64,000 nucleotides of DNA, taken from NCBI RefSeq assembly GCF_001983935.1, contig NZ_CP017641.1:2542001-2606000 (forward strand), read 5' to 3'. The notes under the pieces are model-generated. The model made no database searches. It was not told where the DNA came from and was given only the letters and a program-made list of their open reading frames with translations. Source of the stretch: Fuerstiella marisgermanici. GTDB lineage: Bacteria > Planctomycetota > Planctomycetia > Planctomycetales > Planctomycetaceae. Positions 52,880 to 63,428 of this stretch are shown piece by piece. The stretch's first letter is position 1. Every line of letters starts with the position of its first letter. A program made the translations under genes and the position numbers.

Positions 52880-53149
52880 AGCGTTCAACGAGACCAAAGT
52901 GCTTGTAACCGTGCAATGTGATGTGGCGCTCAAGCCTGCCTTATCGGTTAAGCAGAGCTAAGGTGGCTCCTGTTTGCTCGTCGCTGCAGCTGCTTGTTCG
53001 GCCAGTGCCGCATTGATGACTGCCTGAGTGACTATGGTACAGTTTTCGATTGGTCCGTTCATCCGTGGCAGCCTACCGCGGACGAATCATGCCCACCCGC
53101 GACTCGGCCTGACATGCAAGTGCCAAACGAGACGTTGAATTGTATAGCT

Positions 53150-53345
53150 GCGGTTGGCCCCGGCGGGGCCGAAGCACGTAGCCGTCGGCGTGAGCCGACG
53201 GAAAGGGACACGAACGACGCGCCAGCCCCGAATGGGGCGACAGCACATTCCGCCACTCGCCTTGCTTTCGCCCCGTCGGGGCTTTCTCGCAAGCAAACTC
53301 ATTTCCCGTCGGCTCACACCGACGGCTATGTGCTAGCGCCCTCCG
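53150..53345. repeat. Long palindromic repeat of the CGGCTACGTGCTT family
   Basis: AGCACGTAGCCGTCGGCGTG at about 53173 and its complement ending in GACGGCTATGTGCT at about 53336 are the arms of a 160-bp inverted repeat. Each arm itself folds (CCGTCGGC-GTGA-GCCGACGG). The adjoining GGCCCC/GGGGCC hairpin is also found at 44940, 50670 and 51670. The open frame through this region (52994-53572) is repeat-derived and not a gene. The rest of 52880-53599 has no supported feature. Confidence 0.7.
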
Positions 53346-53599
53346 GGCGAGAATACGAGCGTCACATCCTGCCGCGCATCAATTCGGATTCGTCCTCATC
53401 AACCATGGCATCTCACATCCGCCCCCGTTTGTCGTGCAGCGAGGTTAGAACTCGGGTGGCAAAGTTGGCTTGCGACGTAGGCCGAACCAAGGCCGACGTT
53501 CTGGCATCACGGTTCGCTTGTTACCGGCCTACCAACGCTTGTGTGCCACTGGCACACATCAATCAACGATGAACAAAACACAAGGGATCAACCTGAACG

Positions 53600-54913
53600 C
53601 TACGCCGCACGCGATTCGCTCGGCGCGGCCGCGACGCTGAGTTGCTGCGTCAGCAGCTCGATCGTGCGATCCAGTGCACCGGCTTGTTGCAGGACAAGCT
53701 GTTGAGCGGCCTGGCCCAGTTGAATCCGTCGTGGTTCGTCGGTCACCAACGACGCCAGCTGCGATGCCATTTCTGCGTCAGAATGAATTCGCACCGCGCC
53801 GTTGATTTCGAGCAGGCGGCTGGTGATGTCTCGAAAGTTGCTGGTGTTGGGACCGAACATCACCGCGGCTCCGAAAGCGGCCGGTTCCAGCATGTTTTGG
53901 CCGCCGCGAGGACCAAAGCTGCCGCCGACGAAAGCGATGTCCGCTAAGCCCCAGCACGCGGATAGTTCGCCGATGGTGTCCAGCAGACAAACGGCGTCTG
54001 GTGTGGCGACGTCGCTGCCGTCGACCTGGGAACGCCGGCACAACGTCAGGCCCGCGTCCTTCACTAAATCGGCCACTTCATCGAACCGTTCTCGATGCCG
54101 TGGCACAAGGATTACTCGCAAGCTGGGTGAGGTTTCTCGCAATGACATCCACGCGTCAATCGCCATCTGTTCTTCGGGGGCCTGAGTGCTGCCGGCGATG
54201 AAGACGAGTTCGTTGTTGGCGATGCCGAATAGCCTTCTGAGTTCCTGCGTGGCCGGGTTGTTGCGGTCGGTCAGGACGCCATCGAACTTGATTGAGCCCG
54301 TGACCGTCGTGACCATCGGCTTTGTCCCAAGGCGTTGCAGGCGATCAGCGTATTGCTGCGTCTGAGCTGCGACGATTGCAAACTGTTGAAACAAGGGACG
54401 GATCAAGCGCTGAATTCGTGAATAGCCCGCGAAACTTTTGTCGCTCATCCGAGCGTTAATCAGTGCCGTCTTGACGTTTGCGGCGTCGCAGGCGTTTAGG
54501 AAGTTGGGCCATAGTTCCAGCTCGAACAGGACGACCAGATCCGGGCGAATGCGTTGGATGGCTGAGGAAACGGCCCACGAGAAATCGAGCGGAAACCACG
54601 TGACAGTGCAACCTTCGAACCGCGTTGCTGCGAGTTCGAAGCCGGTGTCGGTAGACGTTGTGATCACAATCTGGTGCGAATCACCGACTCGATCGCGAAA
54701 CGCATTCACCACTTTGGTTAGCTGGACCACTTCACCCACGCTGACCGCGTGAAACCAGACGACAGGTTTTTCGCCCGATGATTGTGGCAACTGTCCCAAC
54801 AGCTTTTCGCGCCAGCCGCGGCTATAGCGGCCATGACGCAAACTTCGCCACAGGATGACGGGCGACAGCAGCGTCAGCAGGGCGGCGTAGGTGATGTTAA
54901 GGAACCACTTCAT
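53600..54913 (-). CDS. waaA: 3-deoxy-D-manno-octulosonate (Kdo) transferase
   Basis: ATG 54913 gives a 437-residue protein with the WaaA/KdtA layout: N-terminal membrane anchor (MKWFLNITYAALLTLLSPVILW), the conserved R-x-G-W-x-E-K-L region, VWFHAVSVGEV, TTSTDTGFE, P-L-D-F-S-W-A-V, FELELWPNFL and the C-terminal AFVGGSFGPRGGQNMLEPAAFG motif. WaaA attaches Kdo to lipid A at the inner membrane. This supports an LPS-bearing outer membrane. The gene lies downstream of secA on the same strand (150-bp gap). Confidence 0.95.
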   Translation of the reverse strand: MKWFLNITYAALLTLLSPVILWRSLRHGRYSRGWREKLLGQLPQSSGEKPVVWFHAVSVGEVVQLTKVVNAFRDRVGDSHQIVITTSTDTGFELAATRFEGCTVTWFPLDFSWAVSSAIQRIRPDLVVLFELELWPNFLNACDAANVKTALINARMSDKSFAGYSRIQRLIRPLFQQFAIVAAQTQQYADRLQRLGTKPMVTTVTGSIKFDGVLTDRNNPATQELRRLFGIANNELVFIAGSTQAPEEQMAIDAWMSLRETSPSLRVILVPRHRERFDEVADLVKDAGLTLCRRSQVDGSDVATPDAVCLLDTIGELSACWGLADIAFVGGSFGPRGGQNMLEPAAFGAAVMFGPNTSNFRDITSRLLEINGAVRIHSDAEMASQLASLVTDEPRRIQLGQAAQQLVLQQAGALDRTIELLTQQLSVAAAPSESRAA

Positions 54914-55064
54914 CTGGGAATCCGTTCCGATACGCCGCGTTCTCAAACGTTAGTTTGGAATTGCGGGAAGCTGAAATCGCGGTCGTTCCTTCTGCGATTC
55001 TGCACCGTTCGATCGCCTCATCCCGCAATGAAATGCAGGACGGGGTTTCACATCTTAGTCACGG

Positions 55065-58000
55065 CTATTTGCCGTGACACTTCTTGTACTTCTTGCCGCT
55101 GCCGCACGGACAGGGATCGTTGCGACCGACTTTGGGTTGGTCGTTGATGATCGGATCGATCGCCTTGTTTCCTTCACCCGGTTCGGAGCCGCTTGTCTGC
55201 GTGTTGTCGGTCGGATCATCAACCGGTGGTGCGACATCGTGTTCAGTCGCGGTGACTCGCCACAGTGACCCAACGAAGGCCGGGCTTTCCTGTTCGATTC
55301 GGAATGTCGCCTGAGTCACCTGCTCGGCCACTCGATCCCACATCGCGTTGAACGCCTTGCGACCTTCTCGCTTATATTCGGTTTTCGGGTCCTTCTGAGC
55401 ATAGCCAACAAAGCCGATACCCTGCTTCAGATGGCCCATGTAATACAGGTGATCCTTCCAGGCTGTGTCGACGATTTCCAGCAGCACGGAGCGTTCTGTT
55501 TGACGCAGTTCCGGGCGGTAGGTTGCTTCGATACCCTGAAGGAAAGAGGCTCGCGCTTCGGCGGGCTTCATCTTCAGCAGCTTTTCCTGATCGACCGTCC
55601 ACTTAATATCACCGTCTGCCCACGCAGCCACGGCCTTCGCCTGTTCTTCGGTGACTCGTACCGCATCAATGTCAGAATCCGGCAGCAGTTCCAGCAGTTT
55701 CGCTTCAACGGCCGACACGTCTGGTTTGGTCAGCAGGAAGTCGCGGCTGGTCGCGATCAGCAATTCTTCGATCTGCGGCGTGGACATCGACGCAAACTGT
55801 TCCGGAGAGAAATCTCGACGGAACCGAGTGTTCGCCCAGCGGCAAAGTTTTTCGCGGTTGTACTTTTCGCCATGAGCCCCATCGCCGGAAAGGAAGCTGC
55901 TGAGGCCCACTTTGACCGGGAATGTGACTTCCTTTTCGTCGTACAGATTGCGTACCTGGTCCTTCAGGAACATTTCGATTTCGGGATCTTCTTTCCCCTT
56001 CACTTCATCCACATTCACGTTTAGCGTGAAGTGATGATTGGCCCAGCCGCACAGCGACTTGTATTCGAAATCGGGGTCCATGAAGGTGTCAAGGTCCTTC
56101 ACGTCCCAGCGTTGAATTGTTCCGCGAGCCAGGTTCAGCAGGTGCATCGGCACTTCGTCGCGACCAACCTTTTGCAAATCTCGGTCGTTTAAATTCAGGC
56201 CGAAGAACTGGTTGGCCCAGCGAGACATCGCGATCCAGTTCCATTCGCGTTTGATGGCGGCCACTTCTTCTTCGTCGCCATCAGCTTCCGGCAGATTGAC
56301 TTCGGTCTGTTCGTAGATGATCGCTTCGTACTGGCGTTCAGCTTCATCCTTCAGGAAGTCTTCCAACTGGTCGCGATCGAAGCCTCGGAACTGATGAGCG
56401 TCGAGGTCCAGATGCAGCTTCTGACTGGCCCATTCTGCCAGGCTGTTTTCGCGATAGTTGTTGTTCAGGAAGTGCGGCACCCATTGCGAAATCTGGCTGT
56501 CCATCATTCCCAGCAGCAGCTCGCGGCAGTCGGCTCCATCCAGAATCTGCTGACGGTAAGCGTATGTTCGCTTCCGCTGCTCATCCATGATTTCGTCGTA
56601 TTCCAGCAGGTTCTTACGCTGATCGAAGTGGCGTTCTTCGATCTTCTTTTGAGCCCCTTCGACTCGCCGCGTGACCATTGGGCTGACGATCGGTTCGCCG
56701 TTTTCCAGACCGGCCCACTGCATCACTCGCTTCACAAAATCGCCCGCGAACAAACGCATGAGTTTGTCATCGAGTGAGATGAAGAAGCGGCTTGAGCCCG
56801 GGTCGCCCTGACGACCCGCTCGCCCACGAAGCTGCAGGTCGATGCGGCGTGAGTCGTGACGTTCGGTCCCGATGACGTGAAGCCCGCCGAGTTCCTGGAT
56901 TTCTTTGGCTTCGGCCTTCATGCCGTCGCGTTCGGCAATCTGATCCGTGAGTTCGTCCCATTCGGACTTCGGAACTTCCAGACGTGTCGGGTACTTAACC
57001 TTCAGTTCTTCCCAGGCTGCGTGTTCCGGGTTGCCGCCGAGGATAATGTCGGTACCTCGACCAGCCATGTTCGTCGCGATGGTCACAGCGCCGCGGCGGC
57101 CTGCCTGAGCCACAATTTCAGCTTCGCGTTCATGCTGCTTGGCATTCAGAACGTCGTGCTTGATGCCCTGTTTGGTCAGCTTGTTGGCGACCAGTTCGGA
57201 AGTTTCGATCGACGTTGTACCGACCAGAATAGGGCGGCCGGTTTGATGAACTTCTTTGATCTCTTCAACAACTGCGCCCCATTTTTCTTTGTCCGACCCG
57301 TAGATGTTGTCGGGAAAGTTGATGCGCTGCATCGTGCGATTGGTGGGCACGGCCATCACGTCAAGGTTATAGATTTTGTAGAACTCTTCCGCTTCTGTCA
57401 TCGCCGTACCGGTCATGCCGGCCAGCTTGTTGTACAGCTTGAAGTAGTTCTGCAACGTGATGGTGGCCAGCGTCTGCGATTCTTCCTTGATCTTCAGATG
57501 CTCTTTAGCTTCAACAGCCTGGTGCAGCCCGTCACTCCACTGGCGGCCTTCCATTTTTCGGCCCGTGTTTTCGTCAACGATGATCACTTCGCCATGTTCG
57601 ACAACGTAGTGAATGTCTTTTTTGTAAAGGTGATGAGCCTTGAGCGAGTTATCGATCAGATGCGGCCATTCCATGTTGCCCGCTGTATAGAAACTATCCA
57701 CGCCGGCCAGTTCTTCAGCCTTGCGCGTGCCTTCTTCAGTGAGGTGGCAGGTGTGTTCTTTTTCCTTGACTTCGAAGTCGACTCCGGCGCGCAACTGGCG
57801 AGCGACTGTGTCGGCTTTGGGATACTTTTCGAGGTTGTCGTGAGCCGGACCGGAAATGATCAGCGGCGTTCGAGCTTCGTCGATCAGGATGTTGTCGATT
57901 TCGTCGACGATGGCGTAATCCAGAGGCCCCTGCACCTGCAGGTCCCGCGTCGGCTTCATGTTGTCGCGCAGGTAGTCGAAACCAAACTGGTTACTGGTCC

Positions 58001-58616
58001 CGTAAGTGATGTCTCGCGAATAGTGCTGCTGGCGTTCCTGAGGCCCCATTTCTGACTGAATGGCTCCAATCGTCAGGCCCAGCTTCATGTGGATCGGCCC
58101 CATCCATTCCATGTCGCGGCGAGCCAGGTAATCGTTCACCGTAACGACATGCACGTGCCCCGCGATCGCGTTCAGGTAGGTGGGCAACGTGGCGACCAGC
58201 GTTTTGCCTTCCCCGGTCACCATTTCGGCGATCATGCCGTTGTGCAGAATCCAGCCGCCGACCATTTGCACGTCGTAGTGCCTCATCTGCAGAAAGCGAC
58301 GCCCCGATTCGCGGACGGCGGCGAAAGCTTCCGGCATGAGGTCATCCAACGTCTCGCCCGCGCGCAGCCGCTCGCGAAACATGGCGGTCGTCTGCATCAA
58401 TTCGTCATCGGACTTCGCCTGCCACGCGGGCTCAAAGCTGTTGATACGGTCAATCAGCGAACCTGGCGTAATTGTGGTGTTGCCGTGTTTGTCGCGGACG
58501 AAGCCGATCTTCTTAATACGGTTTTCGTTGGACGAACCGAAAATCGACGTGATTCCACGTTCGATCTTTCCTGTCGCTGCCGTAAAGAAATCGCCAACTC
58601 GTTCAATGACTTCCAT
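55065..58616 (-). CDS. secA: Preprotein translocase ATPase SecA
   Basis: This 1,183-residue SecA has Walker A MVTGEGKT (132-139), the DEAD-type [20 protein letters not shown] segment, the [12 protein letters not shown] motif (about 515-527) and a C-terminal zinc-binding SEC-C motif ([17 protein letters not shown]). SecA drives proteins through SecYEG. It is about 280 residues longer than E. coli SecA. The extra sequence lies in the helical scaffold region, about 730-1000, and contains repeated W-A-N/Q-x-x-F-x-L units. Extended SecA is known in Planctomycetes. ATG 58616 begins the usual N-terminal helix. Confidence 0.97.
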   Translation of the reverse strand: MEVIERVGDFFTAATGKIERGITSIFGSSNENRIKKIGFVRDKHGNTTITPGSLIDRINSFEPAWQAKSDDELMQTTAMFRERLRAGETLDDLMPEAFAAVRESGRRFLQMRHYDVQMVGGWILHNGMIAEMVTGEGKTLVATLPTYLNAIAGHVHVVTVNDYLARRDMEWMGPIHMKLGLTIGAIQSEMGPQERQQHYSRDITYGTSNQFGFDYLRDNMKPTRDLQVQGPLDYAIVDEIDNILIDEARTPLIISGPAHDNLEKYPKADTVARQLRAGVDFEVKEKEHTCHLTEEGTRKAEELAGVDSFYTAGNMEWPHLIDNSLKAHHLYKKDIHYVVEHGEVIIVDENTGRKMEGRQWSDGLHQAVEAKEHLKIKEESQTLATITLQNYFKLYNKLAGMTGTAMTEAEEFYKIYNLDVMAVPTNRTMQRINFPDNIYGSDKEKWGAVVEEIKEVHQTGRPILVGTTSIETSELVANKLTKQGIKHDVLNAKQHEREAEIVAQAGRRGAVTIATNMAGRGTDIILGGNPEHAAWEELKVKYPTRLEVPKSEWDELTDQIAERDGMKAEAKEIQELGGLHVIGTERHDSRRIDLQLRGRAGRQGDPGSSRFFISLDDKLMRLFAGDFVKRVMQWAGLENGEPIVSPMVTRRVEGAQKKIEERHFDQRKNLLEYDEIMDEQRKRTYAYRQQILDGADCRELLLGMMDSQISQWVPHFLNNNYRENSLAEWASQKLHLDLDAHQFRGFDRDQLEDFLKDEAERQYEAIIYEQTEVNLPEADGDEEEVAAIKREWNWIAMSRWANQFFGLNLNDRDLQKVGRDEVPMHLLNLARGTIQRWDVKDLDTFMDPDFEYKSLCGWANHHFTLNVNVDEVKGKEDPEIEMFLKDQVRNLYDEKEVTFPVKVGLSSFLSGDGAHGEKYNREKLCRWANTRFRRDFSPEQFASMSTPQIEELLIATSRDFLLTKPDVSAVEAKLLELLPDSDIDAVRVTEEQAKAVAAWADGDIKWTVDQEKLLKMKPAEARASFLQGIEATYRPELRQTERSVLLEIVDTAWKDHLYYMGHLKQGIGFVGYAQKDPKTEYKREGRKAFNAMWDRVAEQVTQATFRIEQESPAFVGSLWRVTATEHDVAPPVDDPTDNTQTSGSEPGEGNKAIDPIINDQPKVGRNDPCPCGSGKKYKKCHGK

Positions 58617-59292
58617 AATCCGCTTCTGTCCTGAATGGTGCGAACGCTATCCGATCCGCGCACTTATCTCTGTAATCTCTATACACGCGTTCCGACGCCT
58701 GTTGAGCAAACTCGTCCAGCCTGCCCATTTGGCGGTCTCGTCAGACTTAGGACAACGCGCCCATTCGCCGTAACTTCAACGCTGCCAAGTGTATTGGATC
58801 AAACGGAACAGGGTCAATGTCGACACACGGCGTCTCAAAAGTCGTTTAGGCAATTCGCGTACCGCAGCGAAACATTCTGATCGTTCCCGAATTTGTCCTT
58901 CGCGTGGCGACTGACGTCGGGTTTCACGACCCACACAGCTTCTGTGACCGCTGTTTGGTGCGACACGCCTGGCTAATGCCGGGATTCCGCCTGCAATCAT
59001 CGGTTGGCCCAGCAAAATGGTCGGCGGCGTGCTGCATTGACGAGAAGTGCCGGTTTCGGAGCCGCTTCTTTGCGGAGACGAAAACTCAAACGCTGCGGAT
59101 CACCCGCCGTTTTTCGGGCTCTGAAGCATTGCTGTGTGGCCGGAAAGCGGGCCTATTTTACCTAATCGGAATAATCGGAAATTTTTCCTCAACCGGAACA
59201 ACCCTCACGACCGATACAGACGATGAGAGGCTGGTTTGTCGTTATTCGGGCCTTCACCGATTTGAGGCCCATAGTCTGCTGGAGAACTGGTA
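58617..59292. other. Divergent spacer between secA and DUF11 gene
   Basis: A 676-bp spacer with no convincing coding frame. Short inverted repeats are present, but none with a terminator shape. It presumably contains the promoters of secA and of the DUF11-repeat gene. Confidence 0.4.
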
Positions 59293-61422
59293 ATGCTTTT
59301 TCGCCGCATTGCTCTAACACTGTTTGCTGCCGCCGCTGTTGCTCCATTTGTCTGGGGCGACGGTAACAAGAACCCATTTTCACAATGGGAAGAATTGAAG
59401 GAGCACACAGAACCGGTCGAAACCGACGTTGAGGCGGTGCAGACAAAAAAGGCGGCTCCAGCAGCAACGACTGCCAAAGCCGCTCCAGTTGCTAAGGCCA
59501 TCGATACAGACGCAGCCGCGTTCTTTTCGGCCAATTCGCCGGCTGAATCAACAGTAAAGCCAGCTGCTGCACAGACACCGCCTGCCGTCAAACGAGAACG
59601 ACTTCGAGTGGCCGTTGCCGCAACCGGCGAAACCACGCAGGCTGCCGCCAACGACCCATTCGCCGCTTCGGGCGTACCTGTTGCCAAAACGCCTACTAAC
59701 CCATTCGCAGCCTCAGCCGCGACAGAGCAGGTCGCGAAGTCGCCAAAGACGGTCTCTGTTGCTGCTTTCGCGGACAGCGAACACGTCGGCGGCGTTCAGC
59801 AAACAGGAGCGGACTTCTTTGAGGAACTTTCCGGAGAAGGATCTTCGACTCCGTTCGCAGAAGCTGCTGAATTCGCGGCCGCTGCCAAGCCAAAACCCAA
59901 CGGTGTTCCAGTCGTTGCCGTTTCTGCGACTAAAGCGGACCCCGTATTTGAACAACCGACACAGGCGCCCGTTGTTGAGCAGACCGCTTTCGACGGAACG
60001 GCATTCACGCCGTCTGCCGACACCGCTGCTCCTGCCGTCACACTGCCTTCATCGTTGCAGGGGCCTCAAACCCCCAGCGTGACTCTGCGATGGGTTCACC
60101 ATGACGAATACAGCGTTGGGCAGGAATGCCGCTGCGATCTTGTTGTCGAAAACTCAGGCCGCTCTGTCGTTCGCAACGTCATGGCAGAAGCCGTCCTGCC
60201 GCAAGGCCTTCAGGTCATCGACGCTCAACCAGCCCCCACAGCGGCTGGCACCAGTGCTCGCTGGGCCTTTGCTGAACTGCAGCCCGGACAAACGGAGAAA
60301 ATTTCACTTGTTGTCGTACCGCGTCAGGAAGGCGACGTGCAGATGAATGCATTCGTTCAATTGACCGGAGCCACGTCTTCCAACGTTGCTGTCACAAAGC
60401 CGATGCTGGCTATCAAAGTCGAAGGTAGCAGCACGGTCGAAGTCGGGCAGCAGGCGGGATACACCGTTCACATAACAAACCCCGGCACCGGTAAAGCCAA
60501 GAACGTCGTCATTCAGGCCGCCGTGCCCCAGGGACTGGAACACCGACAGGGCAGTCTTCTGACTATCGAAATTGGAACACTCAATCCCGGTGAGGTCCGT
60601 CAGGCACGCCTGAACCTCACAGCCATCAAGGGTGGCGAACAGAAGATGGCGGTCCGAGTTATCGCGGACGGAGATCTTTCTGATCAAACAATTCAACGTG
60701 TGACTGTGGCCGAACCTCGACTGAACATCGGCTTGCGAGGTCCTGATTCTCGCAAGACTGGTCAGCTTAGCGACTACGAACTGGTCGTCGTCAACGAAGG
60801 CAACGTTGATTCCAGTAACGTACGAGCCAAGTACAAAGTGCCTGCCGGTTTCGAATTCGTTCAGGCTGATGCAGGTGGCAAGTTCAACACCGACGATCGC
60901 ACCATTGAGTGGTTTGTGGGCACGCTTGAGCCGAATCGTAGTCGTCAGTTCAAAGTGACTCTGCGACCAACAAAGTCGGGTGAAAGCCTGCATCAGGTTG
61001 GTGTGCTGTCGGAACACGGCAAGATGACAGTGGCCGAACATTCGACCGCCGTCGCCGGAAAGGCCGAACTCACGCTGACAGTCGCAACGACTCAGAAGCA
61101 GGTGTCACCAGGCGGCGAAGCTGTGTTCAACATCCATGTGGAAAACAACGGTTCGAGTGCTGCGGAAGGCGTGGGCCTGTCGTGCGAACTTCCACCGGCC
61201 CTTGAAATCCTGGAGATCACCGGACCTTCGGAATTCATTGCGGACAACGGAGCGGTCATCTTCCGTTCAATGCCGTCGCTGGACGCCGGGAAGAGTGCCA
61301 CGTTCGCCATCCGCGTCCGGTGCTCACGTGCCGGTAACCATCGCGTCCGAGCTCGAGTCGCCAGCCAGTCCATCGGCGAAGCACTCATCGGGGAAGAAAC
61401 CACGACCGGCCTCAACAAATAG
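59293..61422 (+). CDS. Exported DUF11-repeat protein
   Basis: The 709-residue protein has a signal peptide (MLFRRIALTLFAAAAVAPFVWG). A disordered Ala/Pro/Thr-rich stretch follows to about residue 255; it contains repeated NPFAASA-like units (DPFAAS, NPFAAS, TPFAEA). The C-terminal two thirds is a set of about four DUF11-type beta domains (VGQECRCDLVVENSGRSVVR; VGQQAGYTVHITNPGTGKAK; TGQLSDYELVVVNEGNVDSS; P-G-G-E-A-V-FNIHVENNGSSAAE). Such proteins are surface or envelope components in Planctomycetes. No sorting motif is seen. Confidence 0.9.
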   Translation: MLFRRIALTLFAAAAVAPFVWGDGNKNPFSQWEELKEHTEPVETDVEAVQTKKAAPAATTAKAAPVAKAIDTDAAAFFSANSPAESTVKPAAAQTPPAVKRERLRVAVAATGETTQAAANDPFAASGVPVAKTPTNPFAASAATEQVAKSPKTVSVAAFADSEHVGGVQQTGADFFEELSGEGSSTPFAEAAEFAAAAKPKPNGVPVVAVSATKADPVFEQPTQAPVVEQTAFDGTAFTPSADTAAPAVTLPSSLQGPQTPSVTLRWVHHDEYSVGQECRCDLVVENSGRSVVRNVMAEAVLPQGLQVIDAQPAPTAAGTSARWAFAELQPGQTEKISLVVVPRQEGDVQMNAFVQLTGATSSNVAVTKPMLAIKVEGSSTVEVGQQAGYTVHITNPGTGKAKNVVIQAAVPQGLEHRQGSLLTIEIGTLNPGEVRQARLNLTAIKGGEQKMAVRVIADGDLSDQTIQRVTVAEPRLNIGLRGPDSRKTGQLSDYELVVVNEGNVDSSNVRAKYKVPAGFEFVQADAGGKFNTDDRTIEWFVGTLEPNRSRQFKVTLRPTKSGESLHQVGVLSEHGKMTVAEHSTAVAGKAELTLTVATTQKQVSPGGEAVFNIHVENNGSSAAEGVGLSCELPPALEILEITGPSEFIADNGAVIFRSMPSLDAGKSATFAIRVRCSRAGNHRVRARVASQSIGEALIGEETTTGLNK

Positions 61423-61554
61423 GCTGCCACAATCGGTTGGCGTCGGAAGCCGCACCTGGCAGAAGTCAGGCGGCCATCCCCGGTTTCTCGCAACCGTGGC
61501 CGACGCCAAAACTTCTGACTACTCACCGCCGAATGCATTCGGCCGCCATGCCAC

Positions 61555-61593
61555 AAAAAAAGGACTCACGCCAGTTTGGCATGAGTCCTTTTT
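61555..61593 (-). terminator. Rho-independent terminator after tRNA-Ser
   Basis: AAGGACTCA and TGAGTCCTT form a 9-bp stem around a CGCCAGTTTGGCA loop (about 61560-61590). Read leftward the stem is followed by a run of seven T residues. A shorter T-run on the other side may also stop rightward transcripts from the DUF11 gene. It lies about 10 bp past the tRNA 3' end. Confidence 0.85.
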
Positions 61594-61600
61594 GCATTAA

Positions 61601-61687
<87 letters not shown>

Positions 61688-62102
61688 TGATCTGCTTGTT
61701 TCGACGGGCCAAGTGTCGTTCAGGTTCGCCTGACACAGCACTCCGTCCGTCGAGCGGGCATGCTAGAGACGGATTCGCGATGTGTCAACAACGGTGGGCC
61801 GCATTCGTGCCATCGCAGGCCGCTTTTTGAATCCGGCAACTCAGATTTTGCCACTGCGCCCGCAAGTTCGACTCTTTCGCTTCGATTTCCTCAGTTTGCC
61901 GAAATGACAGAATCGACACGGGCGACATATCGGCAGATTCCGCAAGACGTTCCTGCGAACGGGCCGATACTCCGCTAGGACATGTCGTTATTCTGGGCCA
62001 GGAAGACTTTGCGCCGGGAATGCGAGAACTTCGATGCAACGGACGGTATCGATGCCCAATAATCTCACAGGAGAAAACCGGCCATTGACGGCGGAATCAA
62101 CC

Positions 62103-63197
62103 ATGAGACTGCGTTTGCTTGCTGTGCCATACTGCCTGCGTCCAATCCAGCTTACCGCTCTGGCCGCGCTGATCGTTTTGTTCAGCCACGCGCCGACCAG
62201 TGCGCAACTGACGGTCGAAACGGTCCCGCCCGCGACCTACGAATCGGAAGATGTTCCGTTCGGTGAGTATGCTCCTCCTTCTGAAGGCGAGCCGCACTAT
62301 TCATCGATGGCGGATTCGGGGTATTGGTTCCTCAGTACCAACAACTGCCCTCAGTCATTTGATCACACGTGTCCGCAGTTTTGCCCGATTGTGCTGCGAC
62401 GCGAACAGTGCGACGACTTCCGGCGGTCCAGCCTGGCGGAACTTTCTGGCGGGCTTGAGCCCGGTGTTCCCGTGTGCATCGTCATCCATGGCAGCTTTGT
62501 GGACACTCCCAGCGCCTGCCACGAGTCTGGTTTCGTCTGGAATTGGCTGCGGTCGGCGAGCTGCGGGAACCGCATGCAGATGGTCTACTTTAGCTGGCCC
62601 AGCTTTAAGCCGCTGTCGATTTTCGCAGCCAATGATGTCAACATCCTCGGTCGCCAGGCCGCTCGAAACGGTTACTACCTTGCAGAACTGATTCAGCACA
62701 TCCCGCCCGAATGTCCTATCTGCATTCTGGGTCACAGCCATGGAACTCGCGTGGCGTCAGCCGGCCTGCACCTGATGGCGGGTGGACGAATTCAGGGGAT
62801 TTGCCATCCGTTTGCACGAGCGAACGGGCGACAGATTCGCACTGTCTTCGCCGCCGCAGCGGTTGACCACAACTGGCTGAATCCCGGCAAACGATACGAC
62901 CGAGCTCTGTACAGCACAGAATGCATTTTGAACCTGACCAACTGCAAAGACCCGGCTCTGGCCGTTTATCCGTTGCGAATGCCACTGTTCGTCAAGCGTC
63001 CCATTGGTTCAACGGGCCTCACCGGCTGGGACCGCCGACAACTCGGCCGCATGGGGACGAAGATTCGAGACTACGACGTCAGTCGAGCCGTCGGAGCATC
63101 TCACCTGTGGCCTTACTACTTCCGCAATAACGACCTCGCCATGGCGATGAGAAACTACGTCTACTTCCCAGACCGCATCACCGCCGCCACAAACTAA
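62103..63197 (+). CDS. Secreted alpha/beta hydrolase-like protein
   Basis: ATG 62103 (MRLRLLAVPYCLRPIQ, then LTALAALIVLFSHAPTSA) gives a signal peptide; starts at 62034 or 62052 would bury it. The 364-residue protein has the hydrolase elements: an oxyanion-type VCIVIHGSFV strand, and the nucleophile elbow ILGHSHGTR at about residues 208-216. Cysteines are numerous, suggesting disulphides outside the cell. Substrate is unknown. The gene is monocistronic. Confidence 0.85.
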   Translation: MRLRLLAVPYCLRPIQLTALAALIVLFSHAPTSAQLTVETVPPATYESEDVPFGEYAPPSEGEPHYSSMADSGYWFLSTNNCPQSFDHTCPQFCPIVLRREQCDDFRRSSLAELSGGLEPGVPVCIVIHGSFVDTPSACHESGFVWNWLRSASCGNRMQMVYFSWPSFKPLSIFAANDVNILGRQAARNGYYLAELIQHIPPECPICILGHSHGTRVASAGLHLMAGGRIQGICHPFARANGRQIRTVFAAAAVDHNWLNPGKRYDRALYSTECILNLTNCKDPALAVYPLRMPLFVKRPIGSTGLTGWDRRQLGRMGTKIRDYDVSRAVGASHLWPYYFRNNDLAMAMRNYVYFPDRITAATN

Positions 63198-63428
63198 AAT
63201 GGCGTGCGGGGCGGGGCGGCCCGCCAGCCGGTTGGAGCTGACGCTCCGAATTGAAGTTGGCGTTCCCGTTGGTCACTGACGCGGGAAAGTCCCCCGGCCT
63301 GCCGGAGGTTACTACCACGGTCCGCGCGCCCTTAGCGACCACCGGGAGCATCGCCGGCGATTCAGCCTTCATCCGGCTCAACCCCCTCACCACGCCAACC
63401 GCCCACCGGTGCATACCGGCCGCATGGC
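63198..63428. other. Convergent spacer
   Basis: A 231-bp spacer between convergent genes with short GC-rich hairpins (GGAGC-TGAC-GCTCC; CCGGC-CT-GCCGG) and no coding frame. No T-run marks a clear terminator. Confidence 0.35.

Noticed and set aside
52994-53572. 192-codon rightward open frame
   Set aside because: It crosses the long palindromic repeat at 53150-53345; its peptide is derived from repeat sequence.
56856-58055. 399-codon rightward open frame
   Set aside because: It is antisense to secA and shows only mirrored codon bias, with no motif.
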